In this document: positions 6,844-15,589 of the stretch, in pieces
Layout of the letters: each line of letters opens with the position of its first letter
Position numbering within the stretch: position 1 is the first letter of the stretch
Assembly: GCA_009775195.1 (NCBI GenBank)
Contig: VSPF01000032.1
Location: forward strand, 1 to 19,703
Length of the DNA stretch: 19,703 bases
Reading direction: 5' to 3'
Origin: Muribaculaceae bacterium
Lineage (GTDB): Bacteria; Bacteroidota; Bacteroidia; Bacteroidales; Muribaculaceae
Made by a program: the position numbers and the translations under genes
Notes under the pieces: model-generated
The model's database searches: none
Told to the model about the DNA's origin: nothing
Seen by the model: only the letters and a program-made list of their open reading frames with translations

Positions 6844-8397
6844 ATGAGCAGCCAACTCGAAAAAGTAAAAGAACTCATCGAGCTTCGCGCCGAAGCGCGT
6901 CTCGGCGGTGGTGAAAAAGCCATCGAAAAACAGCATGAACGCGGTAAATACACTGCCCGCGAACGTATAGCACAGCTCCTCGACGAAGGGTCGTTCGAAG
7001 AGCTCGACATGTTCGTCCGTCATCGTTGCACAAACTTCGGCCAGGAAAAGAAATCATTCCTCGGCGACGGCGTCGTTACAGGCTACGGCACTATCGAAGG
7101 CCGCCTGGTATATGTCTTCGCCCAGGATTTCACCGTCTTCGGCGGCAGTCTCTCCGAGACTATGGCCCTTAAGATTTGCAAAGTAATGGATATGGCCATG
7201 AAGATGGGTGCCCCCGTCATCGGCCTCAACGACTCTGGCGGCGCACGTATCCAGGAAGGCATCAACGCCCTCGCCGGATATGCCGAAATCTTCCAGCGCA
7301 ACATCATGGCCTCGGGCGTAATACCACAGATTTCTGCCATCCTCGGCCCCTGCGCCGGCGGTGCCGTTTACTCGCCCGCACTCACCGACTTCACAATCAT
7401 GGCAAAGGGCATTTCCTACATGTTCCTCACAGGCCCCAAGGTAGTGAAGACCGTGACAGGCGAAGACGTGAGCCAGGAAGACCTCGGCGGTGCCGACGTC
7501 CACTCTAAGAAGAGCGGCGTTTGCCACTTCGCTGCCGAAGACGGCGAAGACGCCCTCAAGATTATCCGCAAGCTATTCAGCTTCATACCACAGAACAACC
7601 TCGAAGAGGCTCCCCTGGTGCCCTGCACAGACCCCATCGACCGTCTCGAAGACAGCCTCAACGAAATCATCCCCGACTCGCCCAACAAACCCTACGACAT
7701 GTACGAGGTAATCGGTGCAATCATCGACAACGGCGAGTTCCTCGAGGTACAGCGCGACTACGCCAAGAACCTCATTGTCGGCTTCGCACGATTCAACGGC
7801 CAGTCGGTCGGCATCGTTGCCAACCAGCCCAAATACCTCGCCGGCGTACTCGACAGCAACGCATCGCGCAAGGGCGCGCGCTTCGTCCGCTTCTGCGACG
7901 CATTCAACATACCACTGGTGACACTCGTCGATGTCCCCGGCTTCCTGCCCGGCACAGGCCAGGAATACAACGGCGTAATCCTCCACGGCGCCAAACTGCT
8001 CTACGCTTTCGGCGAGGCTACAGTGCCCAAGGTGACAGTGACACTGCGCAAGAGCTACGGCGGCAGCCACATCGTCATGAGCTGCAAGCAGCTCCGTGGC
8101 GACATGAACTACGCATGGCCTACGGCCGAAATCGCCGTTATGGGCGGTGCAGGTGCCGTTGAAGTGCTCTACGCCAAAGAAGCCAAGGCCAGCGACAACC
8201 CCGCCAAGGTGCTTGCCGACCGCGAGGCCGAATACAACAAACTATTCTGCAACCCCTACAACGCAGCCCGCTACGGATACATCGACGATGTAATCGAACC
8301 CCGCAACACCCGTTTCCGTGTCATCCGCGCCCTCCAGCAGCTCGCTACCAAAAAGGTTACAAACCCCGCCAAGAAACACGGCAACATTCCTCTCTAA
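6844..8397 (+). CDS. mmdA: Methylmalonyl-CoA decarboxylase alpha subunit (carboxyltransferase)
   Basis: This is the carboxyltransferase subunit of a biotin-dependent Na+-pumping decarboxylase. It moves the carboxyl group of (S)-methylmalonyl-CoA to biotin and releases propionyl-CoA. At 517 residues it has the usual length of the propionyl-CoA carboxylase beta / MmdA family. The N-terminal crotonase-like half carries DSGGARIQEG at 130-139 and the oxyanion-hole segment GPCAGGAVYSPA at 168-179. The C-terminal half carries the second glycine pair in YGGSHIVMSC at about 403-412. The sequence alone cannot separate decarboxylase from carboxylase. The linked OadG-like, biotin carrier and OadB-like genes, and the absence of a biotin carboxylase gene, point to the decarboxylase. 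It is preceded by a hairpin and followed after 8 nt by the next subunit. Confidence 0.93.
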   Translation: MSSQLEKVKELIELRAEARLGGGEKAIEKQHERGKYTARERIAQLLDEGSFEELDMFVRHRCTNFGQEKKSFLGDGVVTGYGTIEGRLVYVFAQDFTVFGGSLSETMALKICKVMDMAMKMGAPVIGLNDSGGARIQEGINALAGYAEIFQRNIMASGVIPQISAILGPCAGGAVYSPALTDFTIMAKGISYMFLTGPKVVKTVTGEDVSQEDLGGADVHSKKSGVCHFAAEDGEDALKIIRKLFSFIPQNNLEEAPLVPCTDPIDRLEDSLNEIIPDSPNKPYDMYEVIGAIIDNGEFLEVQRDYAKNLIVGFARFNGQSVGIVANQPKYLAGVLDSNASRKGARFVRFCDAFNIPLVTLVDVPGFLPGTGQEYNGVILHGAKLLYAFGEATVPKVTVTLRKSYGGSHIVMSCKQLRGDMNYAWPTAEIAVMGGAGAVEVLYAKEAKASDNPAKVLADREAEYNKLFCNPYNAARYGYIDDVIEPRNTRFRVIRALQQLATKKVTNPAKKHGNIPL

Positions 8398-8405
8398 TTA
8401 TCAAT

Positions 8406-9329
8406 ATGAAACGCATATTCACGACAATAAGCGCAGCCCTGCTGGCTCTCGTCGCCACCGTTGCCGTCAATGCACAGAGCCGTAGCGCACTGCGCATCAA
8501 CGAGGTGATGGTTGCCAACGACAGCAGCATCGTCGATGAGTACGGCAATCGCGGAGCATGGGTCGAACTGTTCAACTCTAACTTCGCCCCCCTCGAGATT
8601 TCGAGTGTCTACCTCACCAACGACAAGGCTAACCCGCGCAAATACCCCGTGCCCCTCGGCGACGTCAACACCGAAATACCGGCCCGTCAGCACATACTCT
8701 TCTTTGCCGACGGCGAACCCAACAAAGGCACCTTCCACACCAGCTTTACCCTCACCCCCGGCCAGGACAACTGGATTGGCATATACGACGCCGACGGCAT
8801 CACCCTCATCGACGAAGTGGTAATACCGGCCTCGCTACTTCCCAACCAGACATGGGCACGCACCGAGGACGGTGCCGGCGAATGGGCCCTGCGCACAGGT
8901 GGCGCACACGACTACATCACCCCCTCGAGCGCCAACATCATCAAAGACACAAATAAAAAAATCGACCTCTTCGCCGAACAAGACGAAAACGGCTTCGCCA
9001 TGACCCTCATGGCAATGGCCATCGTTTTCTCGGCCCTGCTGCTGCTCTGCCTGTCATTCTACGGCATCGGCAAAATCGGCGAGGCCGTGTCGAAGATGAA
9101 CAAGATGCGCGCTCACGGCGTGACACGCCAGGACGCCGACGAGACCCTCACCACCCACGACTCGGGCGAGGAAATCGCCGCCATCGCTATGGCCCTATAC
9201 CAGCACCTCAACGCCCACGACACCGAGAACACTGTCCTCACTATCAACAAGGTAAAACGCGCATACTCGCCCTGGAGCTCTAAAATCTACGGCCTGCGCC
9301 ACGTACCCGAGCACAAGCATAACTCTTAA
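8406..9329 (+). CDS. Lamin-tail domain/OadG gamma-subunit fusion protein
   Basis: This 307-residue membrane protein joins two parts. Residues 1-23 form a signal peptide (VNA-Q cleavage). Residues about 28-160 match a lamin-tail (LTD) beta-sandwich, with INEVMVAND, a GAWVELFNSN segment and an IGIYDADG strand. This domain would lie in the periplasm. A single membrane span covers about 197-219. The cytosolic tail at 220-307 is OadG-like, with YGIGKIGEAVSKMNK and the C-terminal block SPWSSKIYGLR. In oxaloacetate decarboxylases, OadG anchors and assembles alpha with beta and helps bind metal. Those proteins are only about 80-100 residues, so the extra periplasmic domain is notable. It is the third gene of the operon, with gaps of 8 and 20 nt. 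The role of the LTD part is unknown. Confidence 0.88.
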   Translation: MKRIFTTISAALLALVATVAVNAQSRSALRINEVMVANDSSIVDEYGNRGAWVELFNSNFAPLEISSVYLTNDKANPRKYPVPLGDVNTEIPARQHILFFADGEPNKGTFHTSFTLTPGQDNWIGIYDADGITLIDEVVIPASLLPNQTWARTEDGAGEWALRTGGAHDYITPSSANIIKDTNKKIDLFAEQDENGFAMTLMAMAIVFSALLLLCLSFYGIGKIGEAVSKMNKMRAHGVTRQDADETLTTHDSGEEIAAIAMALYQHLNAHDTENTVLTINKVKRAYSPWSSKIYGLRHVPEHKHNS

Positions 9330-9349
9330 GCTCTTAAAACAAAACAGTC

Positions 9350-9784
9350 ATGAAAGAATACAAATATAAAATCAACGGCAACAACTACACCGTAGCCGTA
9401 GGCGACATCGACGACAACTCCGCCCAGGTCGAAGTAAACGGCGTGCCCTACAAAGTCGAGCTCGAACAAACCAAGGTAAAACCCGTCAGCGTCAGCACTC
9501 CCAAGGCTTCGCCTGCCCCGCGCACCGCTTCGGGCGAGAAAGTAATCGCGTCAAAGCCCGCCGCCGGCGGCAAAGGCTCGGTAGTCGCACCACTCCCAGG
9601 CGTGGTTATATCGGTGGCTGTCAAAGTCGGCGACACCGTCAAGGCAAGCGACACCGTTGTTATGCTCGAGGCCATGAAGATGGAAAACTCTATCCGCGCA
9701 GGCCGCGACGGCCGTGTGGCTTCGGTCAACGTAAACCCCGGTGATTCCGTTCTCGAAGGGGCTACCCTCATCACTATAGAATAA
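9350..9784 (+). CDS. mmdC: Biotin carboxyl carrier subunit of methylmalonyl-CoA decarboxylase
   Basis: This 144-residue biotinyl protein carries the carboxyl group from the alpha subunit to the membrane beta subunit. The biotinyl domain occupies about residues 76-144, and EAMKMENSI contains the biotinylated lysine K110 in the AMKM motif. Residues 1-45 form a small N-terminal module found in many Bacteroidetes carriers (KYKINGNNYTV), and 46-75 is a flexible Pro/Ala/Lys linker. The protein is cytosolic and must be modified by a biotin ligase encoded elsewhere. It sits between the OadG-like and beta genes with 20- and 19-nt gaps. The gene symbol follows the Veillonella/Propionigenium scheme, so naming may differ between databases. 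Confidence 0.93.
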   Translation: MKEYKYKINGNNYTVAVGDIDDNSAQVEVNGVPYKVELEQTKVKPVSVSTPKASPAPRTASGEKVIASKPAAGGKGSVVAPLPGVVISVAVKVGDTVKASDTVVMLEAMKMENSIRAGRDGRVASVNVNPGDSVLEGATLITIE

Positions 9785-9803
9785 TCCGAAAACATCACGC
9801 ATT

Positions 9804-10961
9804 ATGTCATTCGGTGATTTTCTTTATTCAAATCTGGTGCAGTTCTGGGAACTCACCGGCTTCGCAAATGCCCAGTTCGGCAACTTCGTGATGCTGGCGG
9901 TGGGTCTCTTCTTCATATGGCTCGCCATCAAGAAGAACTTCGAACCCATGCTGCTCGTGCCGATTGGCTTCGGCATACTTATCGGCAACATACCCTTCAA
10001 CACCGAGGCCGGCCTCGAAATCGGCATCTACGAAGAAGGCTCAGTGCTCAATATCCTCTACAACGGCGTATCCGCCGGCTGGTATCCCCCGCTGATTTTC
10101 CTCGGCATCGGTGCCATGACCGACTTCTCCGCCCTTATCGCCAACCCCAAGCTGATGCTCATCGGCGCTGCCGCCCAGTTCGGCATCTTCGGTGCCTACA
10201 TGGTGGCCCTCGCCCTGGGCTTCTCGCCCGACCAGGCCGGCGCTATCGCAATCATCGGCGGTGCCGACGGCCCCACGGCTATCTTCCTGTCGTCGAAACT
10301 CGCCCCCAACCTCATGGGCGCAATCGCGGTATCGGCATACTCTTATATGGCACTCGTGCCCGTAATCCAGCCGCCGCTGATGCGAGCCTTCACCACCAAG
10401 AAAGAGCGACTCATCAAGATGAAACCCGCCCGTGCCGTCTCGCAGAACGAGAAGATTATCTTCCCCATCGTGGGCATGCTCCTCACATGCTTCGTCGTTC
10501 CCTCGGGTATCCCCCTGCTCGGCATGCTCTTCTTCGGCAACCTGCTGCGCGAGTGCGGCGTCACCACACGCCTTGCCAAGACTGCATCTAACGCCCTCAC
10601 CGACATCGTAACCATCCTCCTCGGCATGACCGTCGGCGCATCTACACAGGCATCGCAGTTCCTCACACCGCAGACAATCTTTATCTTCCTGCTCGGCTTC
10701 ATGGCATTTATCATCGCCTCGTCGAGCGGCGTACTCTTTGTCAAGCTGTTCAACCTCGTGTTGCCCAAGAGCAAGAAAATCAACCCGCTCATCGGCAACG
10801 CCGGTGTATCGGCTGTGCCTATGTCGGCCCGCATCTCAAACAACCTCGGTCTCGAATACGACCCGACCAACTACCTGCTCATGCACGCCATGGGCCCGAA
10901 CGTGGCCGGTGTCATCGGTTCGGCCGTCGCCGCCGGTGTCCTCCTCGGCTTCCTGGCATAA
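9804..10961 (+). CDS. mmdB: Na+-translocating decarboxylase beta subunit
   Basis: This 385-residue integral inner-membrane protein decarboxylates carboxybiotin and couples the reaction to Na+ export. It contains many hydrophobic segments. GGADGPTAIF at 152-161 includes D155, equivalent to the Asp essential for Na+ transport in oxaloacetate decarboxylase beta (D203 in Klebsiella). GNAGVSAVPMSAR at 331-343 matches the second functional region with conserved Asn, Gly and Ser. The length fits the shorter members of the OadB/MmdB/GcdB family. These motifs do not distinguish substrates, so the methylmalonyl-CoA call comes from the linked epimerase. It is the last gene of the operon and a long stem-loop follows. 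The symbol is by operon context. Confidence 0.94.
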   Translation: MSFGDFLYSNLVQFWELTGFANAQFGNFVMLAVGLFFIWLAIKKNFEPMLLVPIGFGILIGNIPFNTEAGLEIGIYEEGSVLNILYNGVSAGWYPPLIFLGIGAMTDFSALIANPKLMLIGAAAQFGIFGAYMVALALGFSPDQAGAIAIIGGADGPTAIFLSSKLAPNLMGAIAVSAYSYMALVPVIQPPLMRAFTTKKERLIKMKPARAVSQNEKIIFPIVGMLLTCFVVPSGIPLLGMLFFGNLLRECGVTTRLAKTASNALTDIVTILLGMTVGASTQASQFLTPQTIFIFLLGFMAFIIASSSGVLFVKLFNLVLPKSKKINPLIGNAGVSAVPMSARISNNLGLEYDPTNYLLMHAMGPNVAGVIGSAVAAGVLLGFLA

Positions 10962-10972
10962 ACATTCCAACC

Positions 10973-11022
10973 TACATAAATAATCAACCCGGGGTCCCCT
11001 CCCCGGGTTGATTATTTATGTA
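10973..11022 (+). terminator. 22-bp perfect stem-loop after the decarboxylase operon
   Basis: Bases 10973-10994 and 11001-11022 are perfect reverse complements, 22 bp with GGGG/CCCC next to the loop TCCCCT. It starts 11 nt after the mmdB stop and probably ends the operon transcript. The outer part of the stem is AT-rich, but no uniform T-tract follows, so 3'-end protection may be as important as termination. Confidence 0.75.
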
Positions 11023-11040
11023 CAGTAACAAAAACATTCT

Positions 11041-11068
11041 TGTAACGCTTCATCGAGCAAATGTGTCT
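11041..11068 (+). promoter_or_regulatory. ECF-type promoter for the sigma factor operon
   Basis: TGTAAC (11041-11046), 17 nt, then TGTCT (11064-11068) resembles ECF sigma promoters (an AAC-containing -35 and CGTCT-like -10). No TAnnTTTG box is seen here. It suggests that the operon is autoregulated by its own sigma factor. Confidence 0.55.
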
Positions 11069-11094
11069 TTAATATATAAGACTTTATTACAGAA

Positions 11095-11580
11095 ATGAAC
11101 AGCAGAGAGTTTAAAGCTAAAATACTACCTCACTACACAAGCATGTACCGGGTTGCAGCCTCGGTAATGAGAAGTGACGACGAGGCTGCCGACATCGTAC
11201 AAGATGCCATGCTTAGACTCTTTGAAAAAAGAAATCAGCTCGAAAATATCGTCGATACCAAATCATATTGCATCAATGTTGTACGCAATGCCTGTCTTAA
11301 TAAATTGCGAGGCAAAAAACAACACCTTTCGACAGACGAGGTCACTGATATTGATTCAGCCGAAGACGTTCATACCGAATTAGAGTGGCGAGACTTCTAT
11401 GGCATAGTATCAAAAGCAATGACCCGTCTGCCAGTCGACCAAAGAAACGTATTCAGGATGAGTGTTTACGGAGGATTTTCGAATATTGAAATAGCCGAGT
11501 TACTCGGCATTACACAAGGAAATGTACGTGTTCTCCTTAGCAGGGCTCGCATAAAGATTAGAAAATTATTGTCAAAATAG
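11095..11580 (+). CDS. ECF sigma factor (sigma-70 family)
   Basis: This 161-residue alternative sigma factor has only regions 2 and 4, as in ECF types. Region 2 lies at about residues 10-75, with DDEAADIVQDAMLRLFEKR as the core-binding helix and SYCINVVRNACLNKLRG at its end. Region 4 lies at about 104-155, with the helix-turn-helix in FSNIEIAELLGITQGNVRVL. The linker between them is short and acidic. The gene starts 26 nt after an ECF-like promoter and is followed after 7 nt by a one-TM protein that is probably its anti-sigma factor. Downstream are a secreted protein and an outer membrane barrel, which suggests a response to an envelope or extracellular signal. GC content is visibly lower than in the operons to the left. 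Confidence 0.93.
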   Translation: MNSREFKAKILPHYTSMYRVAASVMRSDDEAADIVQDAMLRLFEKRNQLENIVDTKSYCINVVRNACLNKLRGKKQHLSTDEVTDIDSAEDVHTELEWRDFYGIVSKAMTRLPVDQRNVFRMSVYGGFSNIEIAELLGITQGNVRVLLSRARIKIRKLLSK

Positions 11581-11587
11581 CCTACAT

Positions 11588-12160
11588 ATGGAAACAGATA
11601 AAATAACGGCATTGCTCAACAAGTACTATTCGGGTGATATATTGCCGCTTGAATACCAGAGCCTGCTGTCAGCTTTGAAAGATGACATAGAACTGCCACC
11701 TGAATTAGAAACCGAGCGAAAGATGTTCCTTGCCATTGAGGCTTACGCTCCTTTAGTACCCGAAGGGCTGGAAAATCAACTCATCAAGGCTATAGACCGG
11801 CGCACTAAACGCGCAAAACATATCTTGAAGTTATTTTTAACCGGTTCTGCCGCTGCAGTCATACTGATTTGCATTACCGTGGCGTCATATCGCTACGACA
11901 ATAAAGCCATGCCGAATTCCGAACTGGCTGCCAATGTTTCGGTTGTCGAAGAAAGTTCTAATTCGGGAATAATGACCGAGTCCATAGAAAACGAAAATAC
12001 AGGCATTGTCCAAACGAGTTCTGAAGATTTTAGTGACGAGGCACAAATAGTAAATGATGCGCTACTGGAAGTCCTGTCAAATATCCACATGGCTCAGAAT
12101 GACGTAATCGAATCCATAGAAAGCATACAGGTAACGCCTTCAACAAATTTGAACATATAG
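11588..12160 (+). CDS. Single-pass membrane protein, probable anti-sigma factor
   Basis: This 190-residue protein has an N-terminal cytosolic part (1-79) that includes the ALLNKYYSGDILPLEYQSL type of start seen in Bacteroidetes anti-sigma proteins. One membrane span lies at about 80-101 (LKLFLTGSAAAVILICITVA), followed by an 88-residue acidic Ser/Asn-rich periplasmic tail. No FecR domain and no zinc-binding HX3CX2C motif is seen. The role is inferred from topology and from position 7 nt after the ECF sigma gene and 4 nt before the next gene. If correct, the cytosolic half holds the sigma factor inactive until the periplasmic part senses a signal. An alternative is a membrane protein unrelated to sigma control. 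Confidence 0.75.
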   Translation: METDKITALLNKYYSGDILPLEYQSLLSALKDDIELPPELETERKMFLAIEAYAPLVPEGLENQLIKAIDRRTKRAKHILKLFLTGSAAAVILICITVASYRYDNKAMPNSELAANVSVVEESSNSGIMTESIENENTGIVQTSSEDFSDEAQIVNDALLEVLSNIHMAQNDVIESIESIQVTPSTNLNI

Positions 12161-12164
12161 CGAT

Positions 12165-12698
12165 ATGAAACAAATACTCACTGCAATTATAGCAATCATA
12201 TTCATAGGCAACTGTGCATTTTCGCAAACTATCCACAGCACCGAAGATGCGACATCTAAAAAAAGCAAGACCGAAATAATGACTCATATAGCGTCGCTAC
12301 CAAATGTGAGCGTGACTTACCTCACAAAGTCCATGCTCCAAAAGTTGCCTGAAGATAAAGCCGAAAGCCCTCTCGCCGTGCTTGTAAACAAGGGGGAAAT
12401 GAAATCTATTAGGGTATTCCATCTTGGAAGTGCCGAGTCGGAAGCCGCCGGGAAAAGACTCATCGATGCCTATACTACAGGCATCTCCGAACCTGACTAT
12501 GCGGAGTTGCTTATGCTGCAGAGCAACGAGTCCGACGAAGTAATTATATACGGTTTCCCAATACATAATGACACATCTTATTATAAAACCGTATTGATGT
12601 TTTCGAAAACGAAAGGAAAGAAAGCAATACTTATAATTCTTACGGGTAAAATCCATGAAGACGTAATTGGAGAACTCATCGACTCATTCTCTAAGTGA
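12165..12698 (+). CDS. Secreted DUF4252/DUF6108-like protein
   Basis: This 177-residue protein has an N-terminal signal peptide (hydrophobic 3-15, likely cleavage in AFS-Q near residue 20). A cysteine at 16 is preceded by IGN, which is not a good lipobox, so I favour a soluble periplasmic protein. The mature part has the pattern of small Bacteroidetes proteins found beside ECF sigma genes: a TEIMTHIASLPNVSVTYLTKSML segment (residues 38-60), then alternating strands and helices including a SDEVIIYG strand. I place it near DUF4252/DUF6108 by likeness, not proof. It could be a periplasmic modulator or a target of the pathway. It starts 4 nt after the anti-sigma candidate. Confidence 0.75.
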   Translation: MKQILTAIIAIIFIGNCAFSQTIHSTEDATSKKSKTEIMTHIASLPNVSVTYLTKSMLQKLPEDKAESPLAVLVNKGEMKSIRVFHLGSAESEAAGKRLIDAYTTGISEPDYAELLMLQSNESDEVIIYGFPIHNDTSYYKTVLMFSKTKGKKAILIILTGKIHEDVIGELIDSFSK

Positions 12699-12721
12699 TT
12701 ATATCCGATAATACTATCACC

Positions 12722-15589
12722 ATGACAAGAACACCCCTGCTCCTGTGCTTAGCCTTGATTTTTAGTTTGCCAATCACTGCGCGTGTGGCTGATAAAATAA
12801 CTATACAAGGCAGTGTGTACGACAAGGCTTCCGACACGCAGTTGTTTGTCGCCGATGCCCGGTTGCTCGATGCTAAAGACAGCACTATTATTGCCACGAC
12901 AAAAGCGGTCGGAGAATTCGACGGTGCTGTCAAGGGGACGTTTGTCAGAAAGCCGGTATTTATCTTTCCGGATGTAGACAGAAACAAAAAATACATATTG
13001 CAACTCACCCGTCAAGACTACGAACCATTATATATAGAAATCAACCCTGCCACTATTTCAAATCGCCTTGACAATCTGAATCTTGGTAAGATTTATATGA
13101 CACGAACGACTAAGATGCTCAACGAAGTGGTAGTGAAAGCATCAAAGATAGTTTTTTACAATAAAGGAGACACTGTGATATACAATGCCGATGCATTCGT
13201 TCTTGCAGAAGGTAGCATGCTCGACGCCCTGATACGACAAATGCCCGGTGTGGAACTGAAAGACGGAGGCGCAATCTACGTCAACGGCCGTTATGTTGAA
13301 AACCTTTTGTTGAACGGCAAAGATTTCTTCAGGGACAACCGTCAAATGATGCTTGAAAATCTTGGGGCATATACGGTAAAGGATATAGCAGTCTTCGACC
13401 GACAGGACGATATGGACAAAATTATGGGCGAGGATTATGGCAGTAGGCACCTTACCATGGATGTACGGCTAAAAAAGGAATACAATCAGGGTGTGCTCTC
13501 GAATATAGAGGCCGGCTATGGAACAAATGATAGATACCTCGGTCGAATGTTCGGCCTCTGGTATTCCGATAATGCCCGTCTTTCTCTATATGGCAATATC
13601 AACAATCTGAGTGACAACCGTAAGCCGGGTCAGGACACCGGCTTTACCCCGGCATCGTTGCAGTCTGGAGATTTCAAGACATATCAGGGTGGTGTTGATT
13701 ATTGGGCTAAGATTCCATACAAAGACGTCTCGTTCTATGGCGACATCATGGCTACACACCAGACAATAGACGACGACAGGACTATTCTTACCACCAACTT
13801 CCTGCCTGGTGCCGACACATACCAATATTCCTATGCCACGTCGAGGAACAAGTCTTTATCATTGAGCACATCACACTCTTTAGATATACAAAAGGAAAAG
13901 TGGAATTTCAAACTTAGTCCGGGTTTCAAATACTCCAAAAACAATGATTTATCCGCCCTGACTTCGGCAACATTTTCTAAAGAGCTGGCATATGCCGGGA
14001 AGGACTTTCTCGACAACCTCTACAACGGAACGTTTACCGAAGTGCTGGCTTCAATTCTCAATAGATACAAAGATGACAACAAAAGGCTGGGGCACAGAGT
14101 AGATGCGGCAATGACTGCCAACGGCAAGATAAAGATGCACAACGACGCTGATGCCGTAACATGTCTTGTATCTGCAAACTATAATCGTCAACACTTAGAC
14201 AAAACCCAGAGATATGTCCTAAACTTTGGCTCTAATCCGACACCGGCAGATTTTTTTGACCGTTATTTTGACGATACACCAAACTATGAATTGGCTGCCA
14301 AAGGAGCCTTAGGCTATATATGGGCAATTAGACCCGGCATGTTTCTTGACTCCTGGTATGAATACCGGCACAATTACAGGCATGAGGTGTCCGACCTCTA
14401 CCGCTTTGAAAACATGGATACTCCTCTTGAAGAACAATCATTAGGATGGCTGCCTTCGAAAATGGAGTATGATTATACTTTAGATATCGACAACAGCTAT
14501 ATTAGTAGCACGACTGAAAACCATCATTCCATCAACTTCAAATGGACTTGGTGGGCTACAGGCAAATTGTATTTCGCCCTAAATATGCCTGTCGTTTTCA
14601 GAAATCAGCATCTCCACTATATGAGGGGCAATCTCAATACTTCTTTTTCAAGGAATAAGACATTTATTGGAAATGCTTCACTTGACATCAACTATTTAGG
14701 AAGGCCTCATCGCCTATATTTCACTTACAACAGACATGTTTATTCGCCCAATCTTGTCGATATGGTCGAATTCAGAGACAGCCTCGACCCTCTCAATGTA
14801 CGACTTGGTAATCCCGGGTTGAACGATTCTGAGTCGCATAATTTCAGCCTATCTTATCGCAAAGATTCTAAAAAATATCAAAGCTATCGACTCTATGCAA
14901 CTATTTGGCGAAATGCGCTCGGTTATGGCTACGGATATGATTCATCAACAGGAGTAAAAACAGGAAAGATGTATAATATCAATGGCAATTACATGTTGAG
15001 GCTGTCACAATACTTCTCTTTCGGGTTCGGCACAATCGAACAGTTCAATTTTGGCAATACCACAACCCTCGACTACCGTCATAGCGTAGATTTTATCAGC
15101 GAGAATACTGTCACTCCCGTAAAAAATAAAGTTGGCAACCTCTTGTTTAGTGAAAATTTGGAACTCTCTTATAAATTCGGAAGTAACAAGATTACTCTCA
15201 ATGGTGAAGGCCGTCTGAGTCATTTCACAAGCAGGCAGATAAATTTCAAAGATTTCACGGCTTGCGATTTTCGCTACTGTATCAGAGGTGATTTCTCATT
15301 ACCAATCGGCTTTGGCATATCGACTGATTTCTCCGTCTATACACGTCGCGGCTATTCCGATAGTTTACTCAACAAGACAAACTTTGTCTGGAATGCCAGG
15401 GCAAGCTACACCATGCTCAAAGGTCAACTGACTCTCATGATTGACGGCTTCGACATACTCCACAATCTCAGCAACGTGTTCTACAACGTAAACGCCCAGG
15501 CAAGGACTGAAACTTATACAAACGTGCTTCCACGCTATGTAATGTTCCACGCTCAATGGAAATTCCACAAAGCACCCAAAAAGAAATAA
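12722..15589 (+). CDS. Outer membrane beta-barrel protein, TonB-receptor-like (PF14905-like)
   Basis: This 955-residue outer membrane protein starts with a signal peptide (residues 1-23, ending near ITARVA). I prefer the ATG at 12722 because the longer GTG start at 12695 puts nine polar residues before the signal and overlaps the upstream stop. A carboxypeptidase-regulatory-like beta domain lies at about 25-115 and a plug-like domain at about 130-230 (NEVVVKAS, then a MPGVELKDGGAIYVNGR segment). The rest is barrel strands with alternating aromatic residues. DPLNVRLGNPGLNDSESHNF is typical of the OMP_b-brl_3 barrel family. I see no SusD-like partner, so this is not a classic glycan utilisation pair. 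It is probably the output or the sensor of the ECF system encoded upstream. Confidence 0.88.
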   Translation: MTRTPLLLCLALIFSLPITARVADKITIQGSVYDKASDTQLFVADARLLDAKDSTIIATTKAVGEFDGAVKGTFVRKPVFIFPDVDRNKKYILQLTRQDYEPLYIEINPATISNRLDNLNLGKIYMTRTTKMLNEVVVKASKIVFYNKGDTVIYNADAFVLAEGSMLDALIRQMPGVELKDGGAIYVNGRYVENLLLNGKDFFRDNRQMMLENLGAYTVKDIAVFDRQDDMDKIMGEDYGSRHLTMDVRLKKEYNQGVLSNIEAGYGTNDRYLGRMFGLWYSDNARLSLYGNINNLSDNRKPGQDTGFTPASLQSGDFKTYQGGVDYWAKIPYKDVSFYGDIMATHQTIDDDRTILTTNFLPGADTYQYSYATSRNKSLSLSTSHSLDIQKEKWNFKLSPGFKYSKNNDLSALTSATFSKELAYAGKDFLDNLYNGTFTEVLASILNRYKDDNKRLGHRVDAAMTANGKIKMHNDADAVTCLVSANYNRQHLDKTQRYVLNFGSNPTPADFFDRYFDDTPNYELAAKGALGYIWAIRPGMFLDSWYEYRHNYRHEVSDLYRFENMDTPLEEQSLGWLPSKMEYDYTLDIDNSYISSTTENHHSINFKWTWWATGKLYFALNMPVVFRNQHLHYMRGNLNTSFSRNKTFIGNASLDINYLGRPHRLYFTYNRHVYSPNLVDMVEFRDSLDPLNVRLGNPGLNDSESHNFSLSYRKDSKKYQSYRLYATIWRNALGYGYGYDSSTGVKTGKMYNINGNYMLRLSQYFSFGFGTIEQFNFGNTTTLDYRHSVDFISENTVTPVKNKVGNLLFSENLELSYKFGSNKITLNGEGRLSHFTSRQINFKDFTACDFRYCIRGDFSLPIGFGISTDFSVYTRRGYSDSLLNKTNFVWNARASYTMLKGQLTLMIDGFDILHNLSNVFYNVNAQARTETYTNVLPRYVMFHAQWKFHKAPKKK

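Noticed and set aside
7521..8162. Arg/Pro-rich 213-codon frame inside mmdA
   Set aside because: It is an alternate-frame product of a GC-rich gene, with extreme Arg/Pro content and no family.
12695..12721. Longer GTG start for the barrel protein
   Set aside because: It overlaps the upstream stop and adds nine polar residues before a good signal peptide. The ATG at 12722 gives a normal export signal.
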